In this document: in pieces, positions 53,132 through 64,000 of the stretch
Layout of the letters: each line of letters opens with the position of its first letter
Numbering within the stretch: the stretch's first letter is position 1
Assembly (NCBI GenBank): GCA_963781705.1
Contig: CAWAGP010000010.1
Location: 620,001 to 684,000, forward strand
Source of the DNA: JALYGJ01 sp963781705
GTDB taxonomy: Bacteria > Chloroflexota > Limnocylindria > Limnocylindrales > CSP1-4
DNA length: 64,000 nt
Reading direction: 5' to 3'
Position numbers and translations under genes: made by a program
The notes under the pieces: model-generated
Databases searched by the model: none
Seen by the model: only the letters and a program-made list of their open reading frames with translations
What the model was told of the DNA's origin: nothing

Positions 53132-54225
53132 GTGGACCCACGAATTGGCGCCCACGGGCCGGCGTTGCTGGTGCTCGAGGACGGCACGATATTCCGCGGC
53201 GTGGCCTTCGGCGCTCCGACGTCGGGCGGCGGGGACCTGGTCGCCAACACCAGCCAGACCGGCTACCAGGAGATCTGCACCGATCCGTCGTATGCCGGCC
53301 AGATGGTGCTGATGACGTATCCGCTGATCGGCAACTACGGCCGCGTGCTGCTCGACGATCAGTCGTCGCGGCCCTGGTTGAACGGGCTCATCGTCGCGCA
53401 CGCCACCGCGGCCGCGCTCGAGCCGACGCGCCAGTTGGTCGAGCTCCTGCGTCGGTCGGGCGTGCCGGCGATCGCCGGCCTGGACACGCGCACGTTGGCG
53501 CGCCGGCTGCGTGAAACGGGTGCGCAGCGTGCGCTCATCACCGCCCCCGGTGAGGTCGACGAGGACGCCGCTCGCGCGGCCGTGCGTCGCGTCCCGCGCT
53601 GGGAGGACCAGGATTTTGTCGGCCAGGTGTCGGCCGTCGCGCCGCACGAGATCGGGCCGGCCGACGGGCCGCTGGTTGCGGTCATCGACTACGGCCTCAA
53701 GGAGAACATCGTGCGCAATCTGGTCGCGCGCAGCGCGCGCGTGCGCGTGCTGCCGCACACGGCCGACGCAGCGCTCGCCCTGGCCGCCGACGTCCGCGGG
53801 CTCGTGCTGTCACCCGGACCCGGTGATCCAGCCCGCCTCGACGGGCCGGTTCGCTTGGCCCAGGCCGCCATCGCCGACGGCCGCCCGTTGCTGGCCATCT
53901 GCCTGGGCCACCAGATCGTCGCCCGGGCGGCCGGCGCAGACACCCGCCGACTGCGCTTCGGCCACCACGGCGCGAACCACCCGGTCAAGGACCTCGACAG
54001 TGGCAAGGTGCAGGTGACGGCGCAGAACCACGAGGTCGAGGTGGTCGGCGAAACGCTGCCGCCCGAGTCCGGTTTCACGGTCAGTCAGCGCAACCTGAAC
54101 GACGGCTCGGTGGAGGGCCTGCGCCACCAGACCAAGCCGATCGAGACGGTGCAGTACCACCCCGAAGGCTCGCCCGGCCCGCTCGACGCGCTGGAAGTTT
54201 TCGACCGCTTCATGGCGCGCCTGGC

Positions 54226-54229
<4 letters not shown>
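53132..54229 (+). CDS. carA: Carbamoyl phosphate synthase small (glutaminase) subunit
   Basis: A 365-residue glutamine amidotransferase that feeds ammonia to CarB. The N-terminal CPSase domain (LVLEDGTIFRGVAFGA, NTSQTGYQEICTDPSY, GLDTRTLARRLRE) is followed by the class I GATase with catalytic Cys in LLAICLGHQ and the His-Glu pair in QYHPEGSPGP. The start is placed at GTG 53132 (or 53129). A GTG at 53039 is also in frame, but that reading would translate the attenuator hairpin, so I reject it. Expression is probably controlled by PyrR attenuation. It overlaps carB by 4 bp. Confidence 0.9.
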
Positions 54230-57561
<3,332 letters not shown>

Positions 57562-57667
57562 GCCGCCCCGTAGAAACGCACCAGGGCGCGCCACCAAAGT
57601 CGTGGCCCGTGCTGAATGGCGGTCATGGACGCCGGAAGCATATCGGCATCAAGACGAGAATTGAGAC

Positions 57668-58186
57668 ATGCCGCTGACCATCCCGGATCCGGTGCTGGTG
57701 TTGCTGGTGGGCCCCTCAGGGGCCGGCAAGTCCACCTTCGCGCGGCGCCATTTCGCCGCCACTGAGGTCGTCTCGAGCGATGCTGCGCGGGCGCTGGTGT
57801 CGGACGACCCGGCTGACCAGGGGGCGTCGGCAGAGGCGTTCCAGATCCTGGCGCTGATCGTCAAAGGCCGCCTGCGCCGCCGGCGCACGACGGTCGTCGA
57901 CGCGACCAACCTGCGCGCCACCGATCGCCGGCGTTACCTGGCAGTGGCACGGCGCAACGGTGTTCCGACGGTCGCCGTCGCGTTCGATTTCGCGCCCGCG
58001 CTGTACGCCGCGCACAACCAGCGCCGGCCGGACCGAGTGGTCGACCAGCACGTTGTCGACGATCAGGCGGCGCGCATGACGGCGGCACTGGCGGCCCTGC
58101 CCGCCGAGGGCTACGCCGCCGTGTACGTGCTGGCCTCGCCAGCGGAGGCCCTCACGGCACAGGTTGTCCGCGAAGCGACGCCCTAG
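57668..58186 (+). CDS. Standalone polynucleotide kinase-like (Pnkp N-terminal) P-loop kinase
   Basis: A 172-residue P-loop kinase. Walker A is GPSGAGKST (15-23), then EVVSSDAARALVSDD and TTVVDATNLRATDRRRYL, the pattern of the kinase domain of bacterial Pnkp. The usual phosphatase and ligase domains are absent, so it may phosphorylate 5'-OH ends or another small substrate. ATG start, about 105 bp after carB. It overlaps the end of the convergent MFS gene by 4 bp. Confidence 0.78.
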   Translation: MPLTIPDPVLVLLVGPSGAGKSTFARRHFAATEVVSSDAARALVSDDPADQGASAEAFQILALIVKGRLRRRRTTVVDATNLRATDRRRYLAVARRNGVPTVAVAFDFAPALYAAHNQRRPDRVVDQHVVDDQAARMTAALAALPAEGYAAVYVLASPAEALTAQVVREATP

Positions 58187-59535
58187 TCGCGGCGGCGTTC
58201 GTCGACGTGGTGGAGCGCCCATGCGGCAATCACGAAGAACAACAGCGTGACCGCAATGGCGATGCGCGGACCAGCGGCGTACAGCGCGCTCTGCTCGGCC
58301 GGCGCGGTTGACCACAGCTCGCCGGGCAGGCCGAGCAGCACCAGCAGCGTCACCAGCACGCCGCTGCCGATGCGCGCCAGCGGCCCGGAGGTGGCCGTGG
58401 CGACATTCGAGATGCCCATGTAGCGGCCGGTGGTCGCCTTGGGAATGATGTCGGTCATGAGCGCCCAGTCGACCGCCAGGAAAGCGCCCGCCGACACGCC
58501 GACGGGGACCACGGCGACGAGCATCAGCGGCAGGCTGGGCGCGAGCGCCACGCCAGCCATGCCGAGCATGCCCAGGCCGATGGCCGCGTAGATGGTGTTC
58601 TTGCCCCCGATACGATCGGACAGGCGACCCGCCGGAAAGGTGGTCAGCCCGGTCGTCACGCCCATCACGGCGGTGATGATCGTCAGCGGCGCGCCCGTGG
58701 CGCCCACGTCGTAGCCCAGCGAGCGAACGAGGTAGAAGAGGCCCAGGAAGGTCAGCACCGCAGGTGCCATCAGGAAGAACAGGCGCGAAACGAGGAGCCA
58801 CACGTAGCTGCGCTCCCTGAGGATGTCCGTGCCCCACGCGGCGCGTGCGATGCGCAGCCACGAACGGCCTTCGCGCGGCGGCGCGCCGCGGCCTTCGTCG
58901 ACGAAGAGGAGGATCGGGATCATCGTCACCGCCTCGATGACGTCCAGGCCCAACGTCGGCCAGAAGAACGCCTGCTGTGCAAAGTGCGCGGCCTCCGGCG
59001 TGCCCATTGGATACGGGTTGCCGCCGAGCTGCGCGAGGCCGAGCGTGGCAATGCCGACGCCGACCACCTGGCCGATGATGATCATCAGTCCCATCAGACC
59101 GCTGGCCAGGCCGACCTGCTCTTCGGGCACGAGATCGGGCACATAGCCCTGGAAAGGCCCCTGGGCGAAGTTCGACGAGCACTGCAGCAGCATCAGGAAG
59201 ACCAGCATCGCGACGAACTCGTTGGCGGTCGCGAGGCCCCACAGGAAGACGACGTCGAGCAGGGCACCGATGAGGATGTACGGCTTGCGTCGGCCCCAGC
59301 GACTGACGGTGTAGTCGGAGATGGCCGCCACCGTGGGCTGGACGATGACGCTGATGGGCAGCGGCAGGATCTCGATCAGCGACGAGTAGCTGGTGGCGTA
59401 CGTTTCGCCGTAGACCGCGGTGAAGCGGGCCTGGAAGATGACGTAGCCGAGACCGGCCCAGATGACGTTGATGCCCAGCCAGTAGGTCGACAGGTTGAGC
59501 AGGCGCGAACGGCAGCGTGCCGGTGGGCCGACCAC
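58183..59535 (-). CDS. MFS transporter, SLC45/GPH-like, N-terminus possibly frameshifted
   Basis: A 450-residue protein with twelve membrane segments. LLNLSTYWLGINVIWAGLGYVIF and DYTVSRWGRRKPYILIGALLD are typical of SLC45-like sugar transporters. As written it starts at a GTG (59535) that leaves only about 15 residues before helix 1. In the neighbouring frame a 35-residue Ala/Pro tail (PAADQTPAADQAPAAG...GTLPF) leads directly into the same sequence if one base is removed near 59504-59509, giving LPFRLLNLSTYW. The true N-terminus may therefore begin near 59614. Confidence 0.8.
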   Translation of the reverse strand: MVGPPARCRSRLLNLSTYWLGINVIWAGLGYVIFQARFTAVYGETYATSYSSLIEILPLPISVIVQPTVAAISDYTVSRWGRRKPYILIGALLDVVFLWGLATANEFVAMLVFLMLLQCSSNFAQGPFQGYVPDLVPEEQVGLASGLMGLMIIIGQVVGVGIATLGLAQLGGNPYPMGTPEAAHFAQQAFFWPTLGLDVIEAVTMIPILLFVDEGRGAPPREGRSWLRIARAAWGTDILRERSYVWLLVSRLFFLMAPAVLTFLGLFYLVRSLGYDVGATGAPLTIITAVMGVTTGLTTFPAGRLSDRIGGKNTIYAAIGLGMLGMAGVALAPSLPLMLVAVVPVGVSAGAFLAVDWALMTDIIPKATTGRYMGISNVATATSGPLARIGSGVLVTLLVLLGLPGELWSTAPAEQSALYAAGPRIAIAVTLLFFVIAAWALHHVDERRRD

Positions 59536-59644
59536 CAGCTGCGGGTGCCTGATCGGCTGCGGGTGTCTGGTCGGCCGCGGGCGGCAGACTGGATCTGGCT
59601 GGCTGATCGGTCACGGCGGCCGCCGCTTGTGCCCCGCTTGTCAA

Positions 59645-60079
59645 GGTTGCGCCCGCTCCTCACCCTCGATCGGCCGTGATTGGGCAGGCTATTCCCCCGT
59701 GCCGCCCGCATTCGTACGAAGGAGCGTAGGCCCTGACGTCGGGCGGCGAGACGCGTCAGCGCTGACTCTGGCGGCAACCTTGGCGACCGGCTTACCGCCC
59801 CGGTTGGTACGCGGTGGAGGCCCCGACCGACAAGAGCCGGCCAGACCTGCAACCACCCACCGAGCAGGCACTCCAAGGCCCCGCCAGGCGCTGTGCGACC
59901 GATGCGGGCGGTACGCGGGCCGTCAATGACGGTTGTCCGGCCCGAGTTCGGTTGCCCGGCGCGGCTGATAGCCGCGTCTCTACCGATGCGGGCGGTGCGG
60001 CGTCAACTGCCGCCGCATACGACCGACCCCAGGAGGGTGGCGGGACAGGGGTTGCCCGGCTGCAACTGCCGCGATGCGT
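59645..60079. other. Noncoding gap with short direct repeats
   Basis: About 430 bases before the M16 operon without a convincing coding sequence. A 15-bp direct repeat ACCGATGCGGGCGGT occurs at 59898-59912 and 59982-59996. Related GTTGYCCGG strings recur three times (59932, 59951, 60051). No transposase, RNA gene or terminator is evident. Confidence 0.4.
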
Positions 60080-60085
60080 CACAAT
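60080..60085 (+). promoter_or_regulatory. -10 box CACAAT, leaderless start of the M16 operon
   Basis: The spacer to the GTG at 60092 is six bases, which favours that start over the in-frame ATG at 60074. Confidence 0.5.
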
Positions 60086-60091
60086 CGGCTC

Positions 60092-61435
60092 GTGACCCAC
60101 ATCACGGGCGGGCCCGCCGCGGCCACCGACCTGCCCATCATCCGGTTCAGCCAGCGGCGGCTGGCCAACGGCCTGCGCGTAATCGTCGCGCCGGACCACC
60201 TCGCGCCGGTGGTCGAGATCAACATCTGGTACGTCGTCGGCTCGCGCCACGAACAGGCTGGGCGCACCGGCTTTGCCCACCTGTTCGAGCATTTCATGTT
60301 CCAGGGCAGCCGGCACATCACCAAGGCCGAGCACTTCAGCCTCATCCAGTCGGCCGGTGGCGTGAACAACGCGACTACCTACTTCGACCGCACCAACTTC
60401 TTCGAGACGCTGCCGTCGCACCAGTACGAGCTGGCGCTGTGGCTGGAGGCCGACCGCATGGCGACGCTGCTCGACGCGCTCGACCAGGAGAACCTCGACA
60501 ACCAGCGCGAGGTGGTCAAAAACGAGAAGCGGCAGAGCTACGACAACCGGCCCTACGGTTCCTTCTACGAGAAACTGATGGCGGCCGTATTCCCGCCGGA
60601 GCATCCGTACCACCACACGCCCATCGGCTCGATGGAGGACCTCAACGCGGCCAGCGTCGACGACGTGGTGACCTTCTTCCGCACCTGGTACGCACCCAAC
60701 AACGCGGTGCTGTCGATCGTCGGCGACGTAGATGAGGAAGAAGCGCACGCGGCTGCGGCGCGCCTGTTCGGGCCGATCCCGGCCAATCCGAACGTCCACC
60801 AGCCGCCCGTGCCGGCGATCGTGCCGCACATCGGCCGCGAGATTCGCGCGGTGGTGCCCGACCAGGTTCCCCTGACGCGCGTTCACTTCGGCTTCCGCTG
60901 CCCGCCATTTGGCACGGCCGAGTTCGATGCGCTCGAGGTGGCCAGCCAGATCCTGGCCGGTGGCCGAGGCAGCCGGCTGTATCGGCGGCTGGTGCGCGAG
61001 CAGCGCATCGCGCAGGACGCCACCGCCTTCGCACTCCCGCTCGTCGGCGGGGCGACGTTCTTCGGTGGCTGGGTCACCGTTCGTCCGGACAGCGACGCGG
61101 CAACCTGCGAGGCGGCCTACCTGGCCGAGCTGCAGCGCCTGGTCGACGAGCCGGTCACGGAGGACGAGCTCACCCGCGCCAGGGCGTTGATCGAGGCGAG
61201 CGAGCTCGGCGCGATGGCGCGCGTCGAGGAAGTCGCCGACCGGCTGTCGATGTTCGCCGCGCTGTTCGACCGGCCGGAGATGATCAACGAGATGTTGCCG
61301 CGCTACCTGGCCGTCACGGCCGCCGACATACAGGCGGCGGCCGTGAGCGTCTTCCGCGCCGACAACCGCGTGGTGCTGACCTACGTGCCGGCTGCCGGCG
61401 GCGCGACGGCGGACGAGAATGAGGCGGTGGCATGA
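60092..61435 (+). CDS. M16 zinc metallopeptidase, catalytic subunit
   Basis: A 447-residue two-lobe peptidase. The inverted zinc motif HLFEH is complete (His63, Glu66, His67), and a downstream Glu (about residue 145, in REVVKNEKR) is the third ligand. It degrades peptides with its coupled partner as a clamshell heterodimer. A GTG at 60092 six bases after CACAAT is used. Its stop overlaps the partner gene (ATGA). Confidence 0.88.
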   Translation: MTHITGGPAAATDLPIIRFSQRRLANGLRVIVAPDHLAPVVEINIWYVVGSRHEQAGRTGFAHLFEHFMFQGSRHITKAEHFSLIQSAGGVNNATTYFDRTNFFETLPSHQYELALWLEADRMATLLDALDQENLDNQREVVKNEKRQSYDNRPYGSFYEKLMAAVFPPEHPYHHTPIGSMEDLNAASVDDVVTFFRTWYAPNNAVLSIVGDVDEEEAHAAAARLFGPIPANPNVHQPPVPAIVPHIGREIRAVVPDQVPLTRVHFGFRCPPFGTAEFDALEVASQILAGGRGSRLYRRLVREQRIAQDATAFALPLVGGATFFGGWVTVRPDSDAATCEAAYLAELQRLVDEPVTEDELTRARALIEASELGAMARVEEVADRLSMFAALFDRPEMINEMLPRYLAVTAADIQAAAVSVFRADNRVVLTYVPAAGGATADENEAVA

Positions 61436-63015
61436 CGCCCGACAAGTCGCCCGAGCGCGGGCTGCTGGCCGACCAGCAGGCCGACACGGACCAGTCGCCA
61501 GCGACTGATATCCGGGAGTCTTCATCGGGTGGCGCGCCGCAGCCGCCCCTCGGCCCGGCGGACCAGCCGACCAGCGACGGCCTCGTCGCCGAGCCGCGCT
61601 CGGCGACCGTCATCGCCGCCGGCGACGCCGACCTCACTGTCCTTGACGTACGGCCGACGCCCGGCCGGCCGCGCGATTACCACTTCCCGCGCTTCGAGCG
61701 GCTGGTGTTGGCCAACGGCATGACCGTCGTTTACGCGCACGTGCCCGGCCGGGCGCTGCTCGCCGCGCAACTCATCTTCCCCGGTGGTGGCTGGAGCGAG
61801 CCCGCCGATCAGGCCGGCGTCACCATGCTCGCCGCCCGCGCGCTACCGGAGGGCACGAAGCGGCGCGATGCGAACGAGTTCATCGAGGCGTCGGAGCGGC
61901 TGGGGGCCGAGATCCACGCCGAAGCGAGCTGGGATGCTCTGTCGGCATCGCTGGAGGTGCCGCGGTCGCGTTTCGAGCCGGCGCTCGCGCTGCTGGCCGA
62001 GATGTGCTTCGAGCCGGCGTTTCCCGGCGACGAGGTCGAGCGCCTGCGCGACGAGCGGCTTAACGATCTGCTGCAGGCGTGGGCTGACCCGCGGCGGCGC
62101 GCCGAGCGCGTCTTCCCAGAAACGATCTACGCACCGCAGACGCCGTATAGCCGGCCGCTGGCCGGCGTCCAGGCGACGATCCGATCACTCGACCGTGACG
62201 CGATCGCGCAGCGCCACGCGCAGTTGCTGGATCCAGCGGCGGCGACGCTCATCGTCGCCGGCGACCTGGCCGGCCTGCCATTGGTACAACTGGCCGAGCA
62301 GCACTTGGGCGCACGCGCCCGCCCCGCCCGAACCGGCACGGCCGGCCGGACTCCTGCATCGGGCGTGTTGCCGAACGCGACCGGCGCGCAGCTGGTGCTG
62401 GTGGACCGGCCGGGTGCGCCGCAGTCCGAGGTGCGCATCGGGCATGTCGGCGTCGCTCGCCGGATCGACGACTTCCACGCCGTGTCGGTTCTCAATGCCA
62501 TCTTGGGCGGCACGTTTAATTCGCGGCTCAATCGCGTCATCCGCGAGGAGCGCGGCTACACGTACGGCATCCATTCGTCGTTCGACATGCGCCGCTACCC
62601 AGGACCATTCGTGATCCGGACCGCGGTCGAGACGGCGGTCACGGTGCCGGCTATCGAGGCCGTGCTGGAGATCGTGCGTGGCATGGGCGAAGGGGCCGTG
62701 ACCGGGGAAGAGCTGAACACGACACGCGACTACCTGGAGGGTGTCTTTCCGCTGCGCTTCGAGAGTGCCGGCCAGGTCGCCGCAGCACTGGCCGGGCTGG
62801 TGGTGCTCGACCTGCCCGACGACGAACTGGACCGGTATCGGCCGATGATCGCGCGGGTTGATGCCGCCGCCGTCCACGCGGCCGCCGAGCGTCATATCCG
62901 CCCGGACGAACTGTCGATCGTGGTCGTCGGCGACGCGCGCCAGGTAGAGGGCCCGCTGCGTGACGCCGGTATCGGCGCGCTGAAGCTGGTAGCTGCCGAC
63001 GCGCGGCCGGCGTGA
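61432..63015 (+). CDS. M16 peptidase, non-catalytic subunit
   Basis: A 527-residue M16 homologue. Where the zinc motif should be it reads TMLAARALPEG, so it cannot bind zinc. It keeps the Arg/Tyr substrate pair (LNRVIREERGYTYGIHSSF) typical of the inactive member of M16B heterodimers. The first 80 residues are a Pro/Ser/Asp-rich linker. ATG overlaps the active subunit stop, and the end overlaps the PfkB-like gene start. Confidence 0.86.
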   Translation: MTPDKSPERGLLADQQADTDQSPATDIRESSSGGAPQPPLGPADQPTSDGLVAEPRSATVIAAGDADLTVLDVRPTPGRPRDYHFPRFERLVLANGMTVVYAHVPGRALLAAQLIFPGGGWSEPADQAGVTMLAARALPEGTKRRDANEFIEASERLGAEIHAEASWDALSASLEVPRSRFEPALALLAEMCFEPAFPGDEVERLRDERLNDLLQAWADPRRRAERVFPETIYAPQTPYSRPLAGVQATIRSLDRDAIAQRHAQLLDPAAATLIVAGDLAGLPLVQLAEQHLGARARPARTGTAGRTPASGVLPNATGAQLVLVDRPGAPQSEVRIGHVGVARRIDDFHAVSVLNAILGGTFNSRLNRVIREERGYTYGIHSSFDMRRYPGPFVIRTAVETAVTVPAIEAVLEIVRGMGEGAVTGEELNTTRDYLEGVFPLRFESAGQVAAALAGLVVLDLPDDELDRYRPMIARVDAAAVHAAAERHIRPDELSIVVVGDARQVEGPLRDAGIGALKLVAADARPA

Positions 63016-63587
63016 TCGTCGTCGTCGGCCGACCCGGGCTGGACGGCGTCGGTCAGCTGACGCGGCCGGCCGCGCGCATTGCGCTTGCGGCGGCCGAGGC
63101 GGGGTCCACGGTGGAACTGGTCGGTGCCGTCGGTGATGACGCGGACGGCGAAGCGGCCGTGCTCGAACTTGGCCGCAACGGCATCGGCCACGCGGCCCTG
63201 CTGCGCGACCCCGGCGGTGCCACGCCGCGCGAGCCGGGCAGTTCGCCGCTGCCGCGGCTGGACGCGGCGGATGTCGCCCTTGGCCTGAGCTATCTCGCCG
63301 AGTGCCAGGTGCTGGTCGTTGCCGAGCCGGTCGCGGAGGCGGCGCTCAACGCAGCGTTGGACGCGGCCGCCTACCACCGGGCCGCGCTCGTGGTGCTGAC
63401 GGACGGTCAGCGGCGTGCCGCGGCGCTGCCGGCCGACGCGACAGTGCTCGACCTGCCCGACGAAGACAGCGGAGCATTCGCGTTGCTGGTCGGTATCTAC
63501 GCCGCGCGGTTGGACGCGGGTGATGGTCCGGCTTCGGCGTGGCAGAACGCGCTGGCCGGCAGCGGCTGGGAACGCGCGGCAACGTGA
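63012..63587 (+). CDS. Shortened PfkB/ribokinase-like protein lacking the catalytic motif
   Basis: A 191-residue protein, about 100 residues shorter than ribokinases. LVGAVGDDADGEAAVLELGRNGIG matches the PfkB N-terminal signature. The C-terminal region that should read DTxGAGD reads DEDSGAFALLVG, without the catalytic Asp. A transferase activity is doubtful; it may be a sensor or scaffold. The GTG start overlaps the M16 gene by 4 bp, and the next gene overlaps its stop (GTGA), so all four genes are one coupled operon. Confidence 0.65.
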   Translation: MIVVVGRPGLDGVGQLTRPAARIALAAAEAGSTVELVGAVGDDADGEAAVLELGRNGIGHAALLRDPGGATPREPGSSPLPRLDAADVALGLSYLAECQVLVVAEPVAEAALNAALDAAAYHRAALVVLTDGQRRAAALPADATVLDLPDEDSGAFALLVGIYAARLDAGDGPASAWQNALAGSGWERAAT

Positions 63588-64000
63588 CGGCGCCGCTGCT
63601 GATCTACGGCGAGGCGAGCCTCAACTACGACTTCGGGCCAAACCATCCGCTCACGCCGCGCCGTTTCGGGCCCTCGATCGACCTGCTGCGGACTGTTGGC
63701 GCGGCCGACTTCGTCGCGCCGCGGATGGCCACCGACGACGAACTGCGCCGCCTTCACACGGCCGACTACATCCACGCGGTGCGCTCTTTCGATCACGACC
63801 CGTGGCAGTCGCCACGGGCAGGTATCGGGCCGGGTGACTGTCCGCCCTTCGACGGCATCCACGAGGCCTCCGCCACGGTCGCTGGAGGTTCGATCGATGC
63901 CGTCGAGCGCATCTTGAGCGGGGCGCCGGAGCACGCCTTTCATCCAGGCGGCGGGCTGCACCACGCGATGGCGGCGCGCGCGTCAGGCTTCTGCATTTAC
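63584..64000 (+). CDS. acuC: AcuC-type histone deacetylase family protein (partial)
   Basis: The first 139 codons run off the window. NYDFGPNHPLTPRRF and the catalytic stretch HAFHPGGGLHHAMAARASGF are characteristic of the acetoin-utilisation/HDAC superfamily, with the His-His dyad in LHHA. It would deacetylate a protein lysine (for example acetyl-CoA synthetase) or a small amine. The GTG start overlaps the PfkB-like stop. The C-terminal metal site lies outside the window. Confidence 0.88.
   Translation, partial: MTAPLLIYGEASLNYDFGPNHPLTPRRFGPSIDLLRTVGAADFVAPRMATDDELRRLHTADYIHAVRSFDHDPWQSPRAGIGPGDCPPFDGIHEASATVAGGSIDAVERILSGAPEHAFHPGGGLHHAMAARASGFCIY

Overview
The window is a GC-rich bacterial chromosome segment with densely packed housekeeping and accessory genes on both strands. 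There is no rRNA, no intact insertion sequence, no prophage module and no CRISPR array. Several features together suggest a Chloroflexota-like or other deep-branching high-GC bacterium: a four-subunit 2-oxoacid:ferredoxin oxidoreductase, a fused urease gamma/beta gene, a Flp-type pilin, a GerW-family protein, a DUF5317 membrane protein, a PyrR-type leader before carAB, tRNA genes that encode their CCA ends, and many genes with a TANNNT -10 box only 6-8 nt before the start codon (leaderless transcripts). The lineage is inference, not a marker-gene result.

Layout. 0.1-5.4 kb: DUF5317 protein, GAF-GAF-GGDEF diguanylate cyclase, MalK/UgpC-type ATPase, GlsB-like protein, TfoX-N protein, VOC protein and AraC regulator. 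5.4-12.2 kb: short UvrA-like ATPase, two flavodoxins, thioredoxin, GNAT, EamA transporter, a bactofilin-like membrane protein and GerW. 12.2-15.3 kb: a three-copy short repeat, then korDABC. 15.3-16.5 kb: DUF1918 protein, PadR regulator and two small proteins; three consecutive genes carry His/Cys-rich segments. 16.5-21 kb: lipoprotein and a heterodimeric ABC exporter. 20.9-25 kb: two TauE/SafE permeases flanking a SnoaL remnant, asnS and tRNA-His. 25-27.6 kb: bioY, an ABC-2 exporter and tRNA-Arg. 27.7-37.4 kb: ice-binding-like protein, rhomboid with TPRs, MFS, aldehyde dehydrogenase, ArsB-like permease, an orphan nucleotidyltransferase-like protein and tRNA-Lys. 37.5-47.6 kb: phosphoesterase, DUF1801 protein, MacB-like ABC exporter with TetR, alpha/beta hydrolase, beta-CASP nuclease, Flp pilin and a winged-helix regulator. 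47.6-52.7 kb: Ku with a catalytically eroded DNA-ligase-like partner, then a urease locus in which ureC is broken and is separated from ureAB by a lipoprotein gene. 52.9-58.2 kb: PyrR attenuator, carA, carB and a Pnkp-like kinase. 58.2-64 kb: MFS transporter, a coupled pair of M16 peptidases (one active, one inactive), a shortened PfkB-like protein and an AcuC-type deacetylase cut by the window end.

How the genes work together. Central metabolism is represented by KOR (ferredoxin-linked 2-oxoglutarate/2-oxoacid oxidation) and CarAB (carbamoyl phosphate, under apparent pyrimidine attenuation). DNA repair or end processing is represented by Ku plus a pseudo-ligase, the UvrA-like protein and the standalone polynucleotide-kinase domain. 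The most distinctive observations are the inactive ligase-like protein coupled to Ku, the tandem PyrR boxes, the His-rich PadR cassette with an operator over its own start codon, the decaying urease, and the leaderless promoter architecture.
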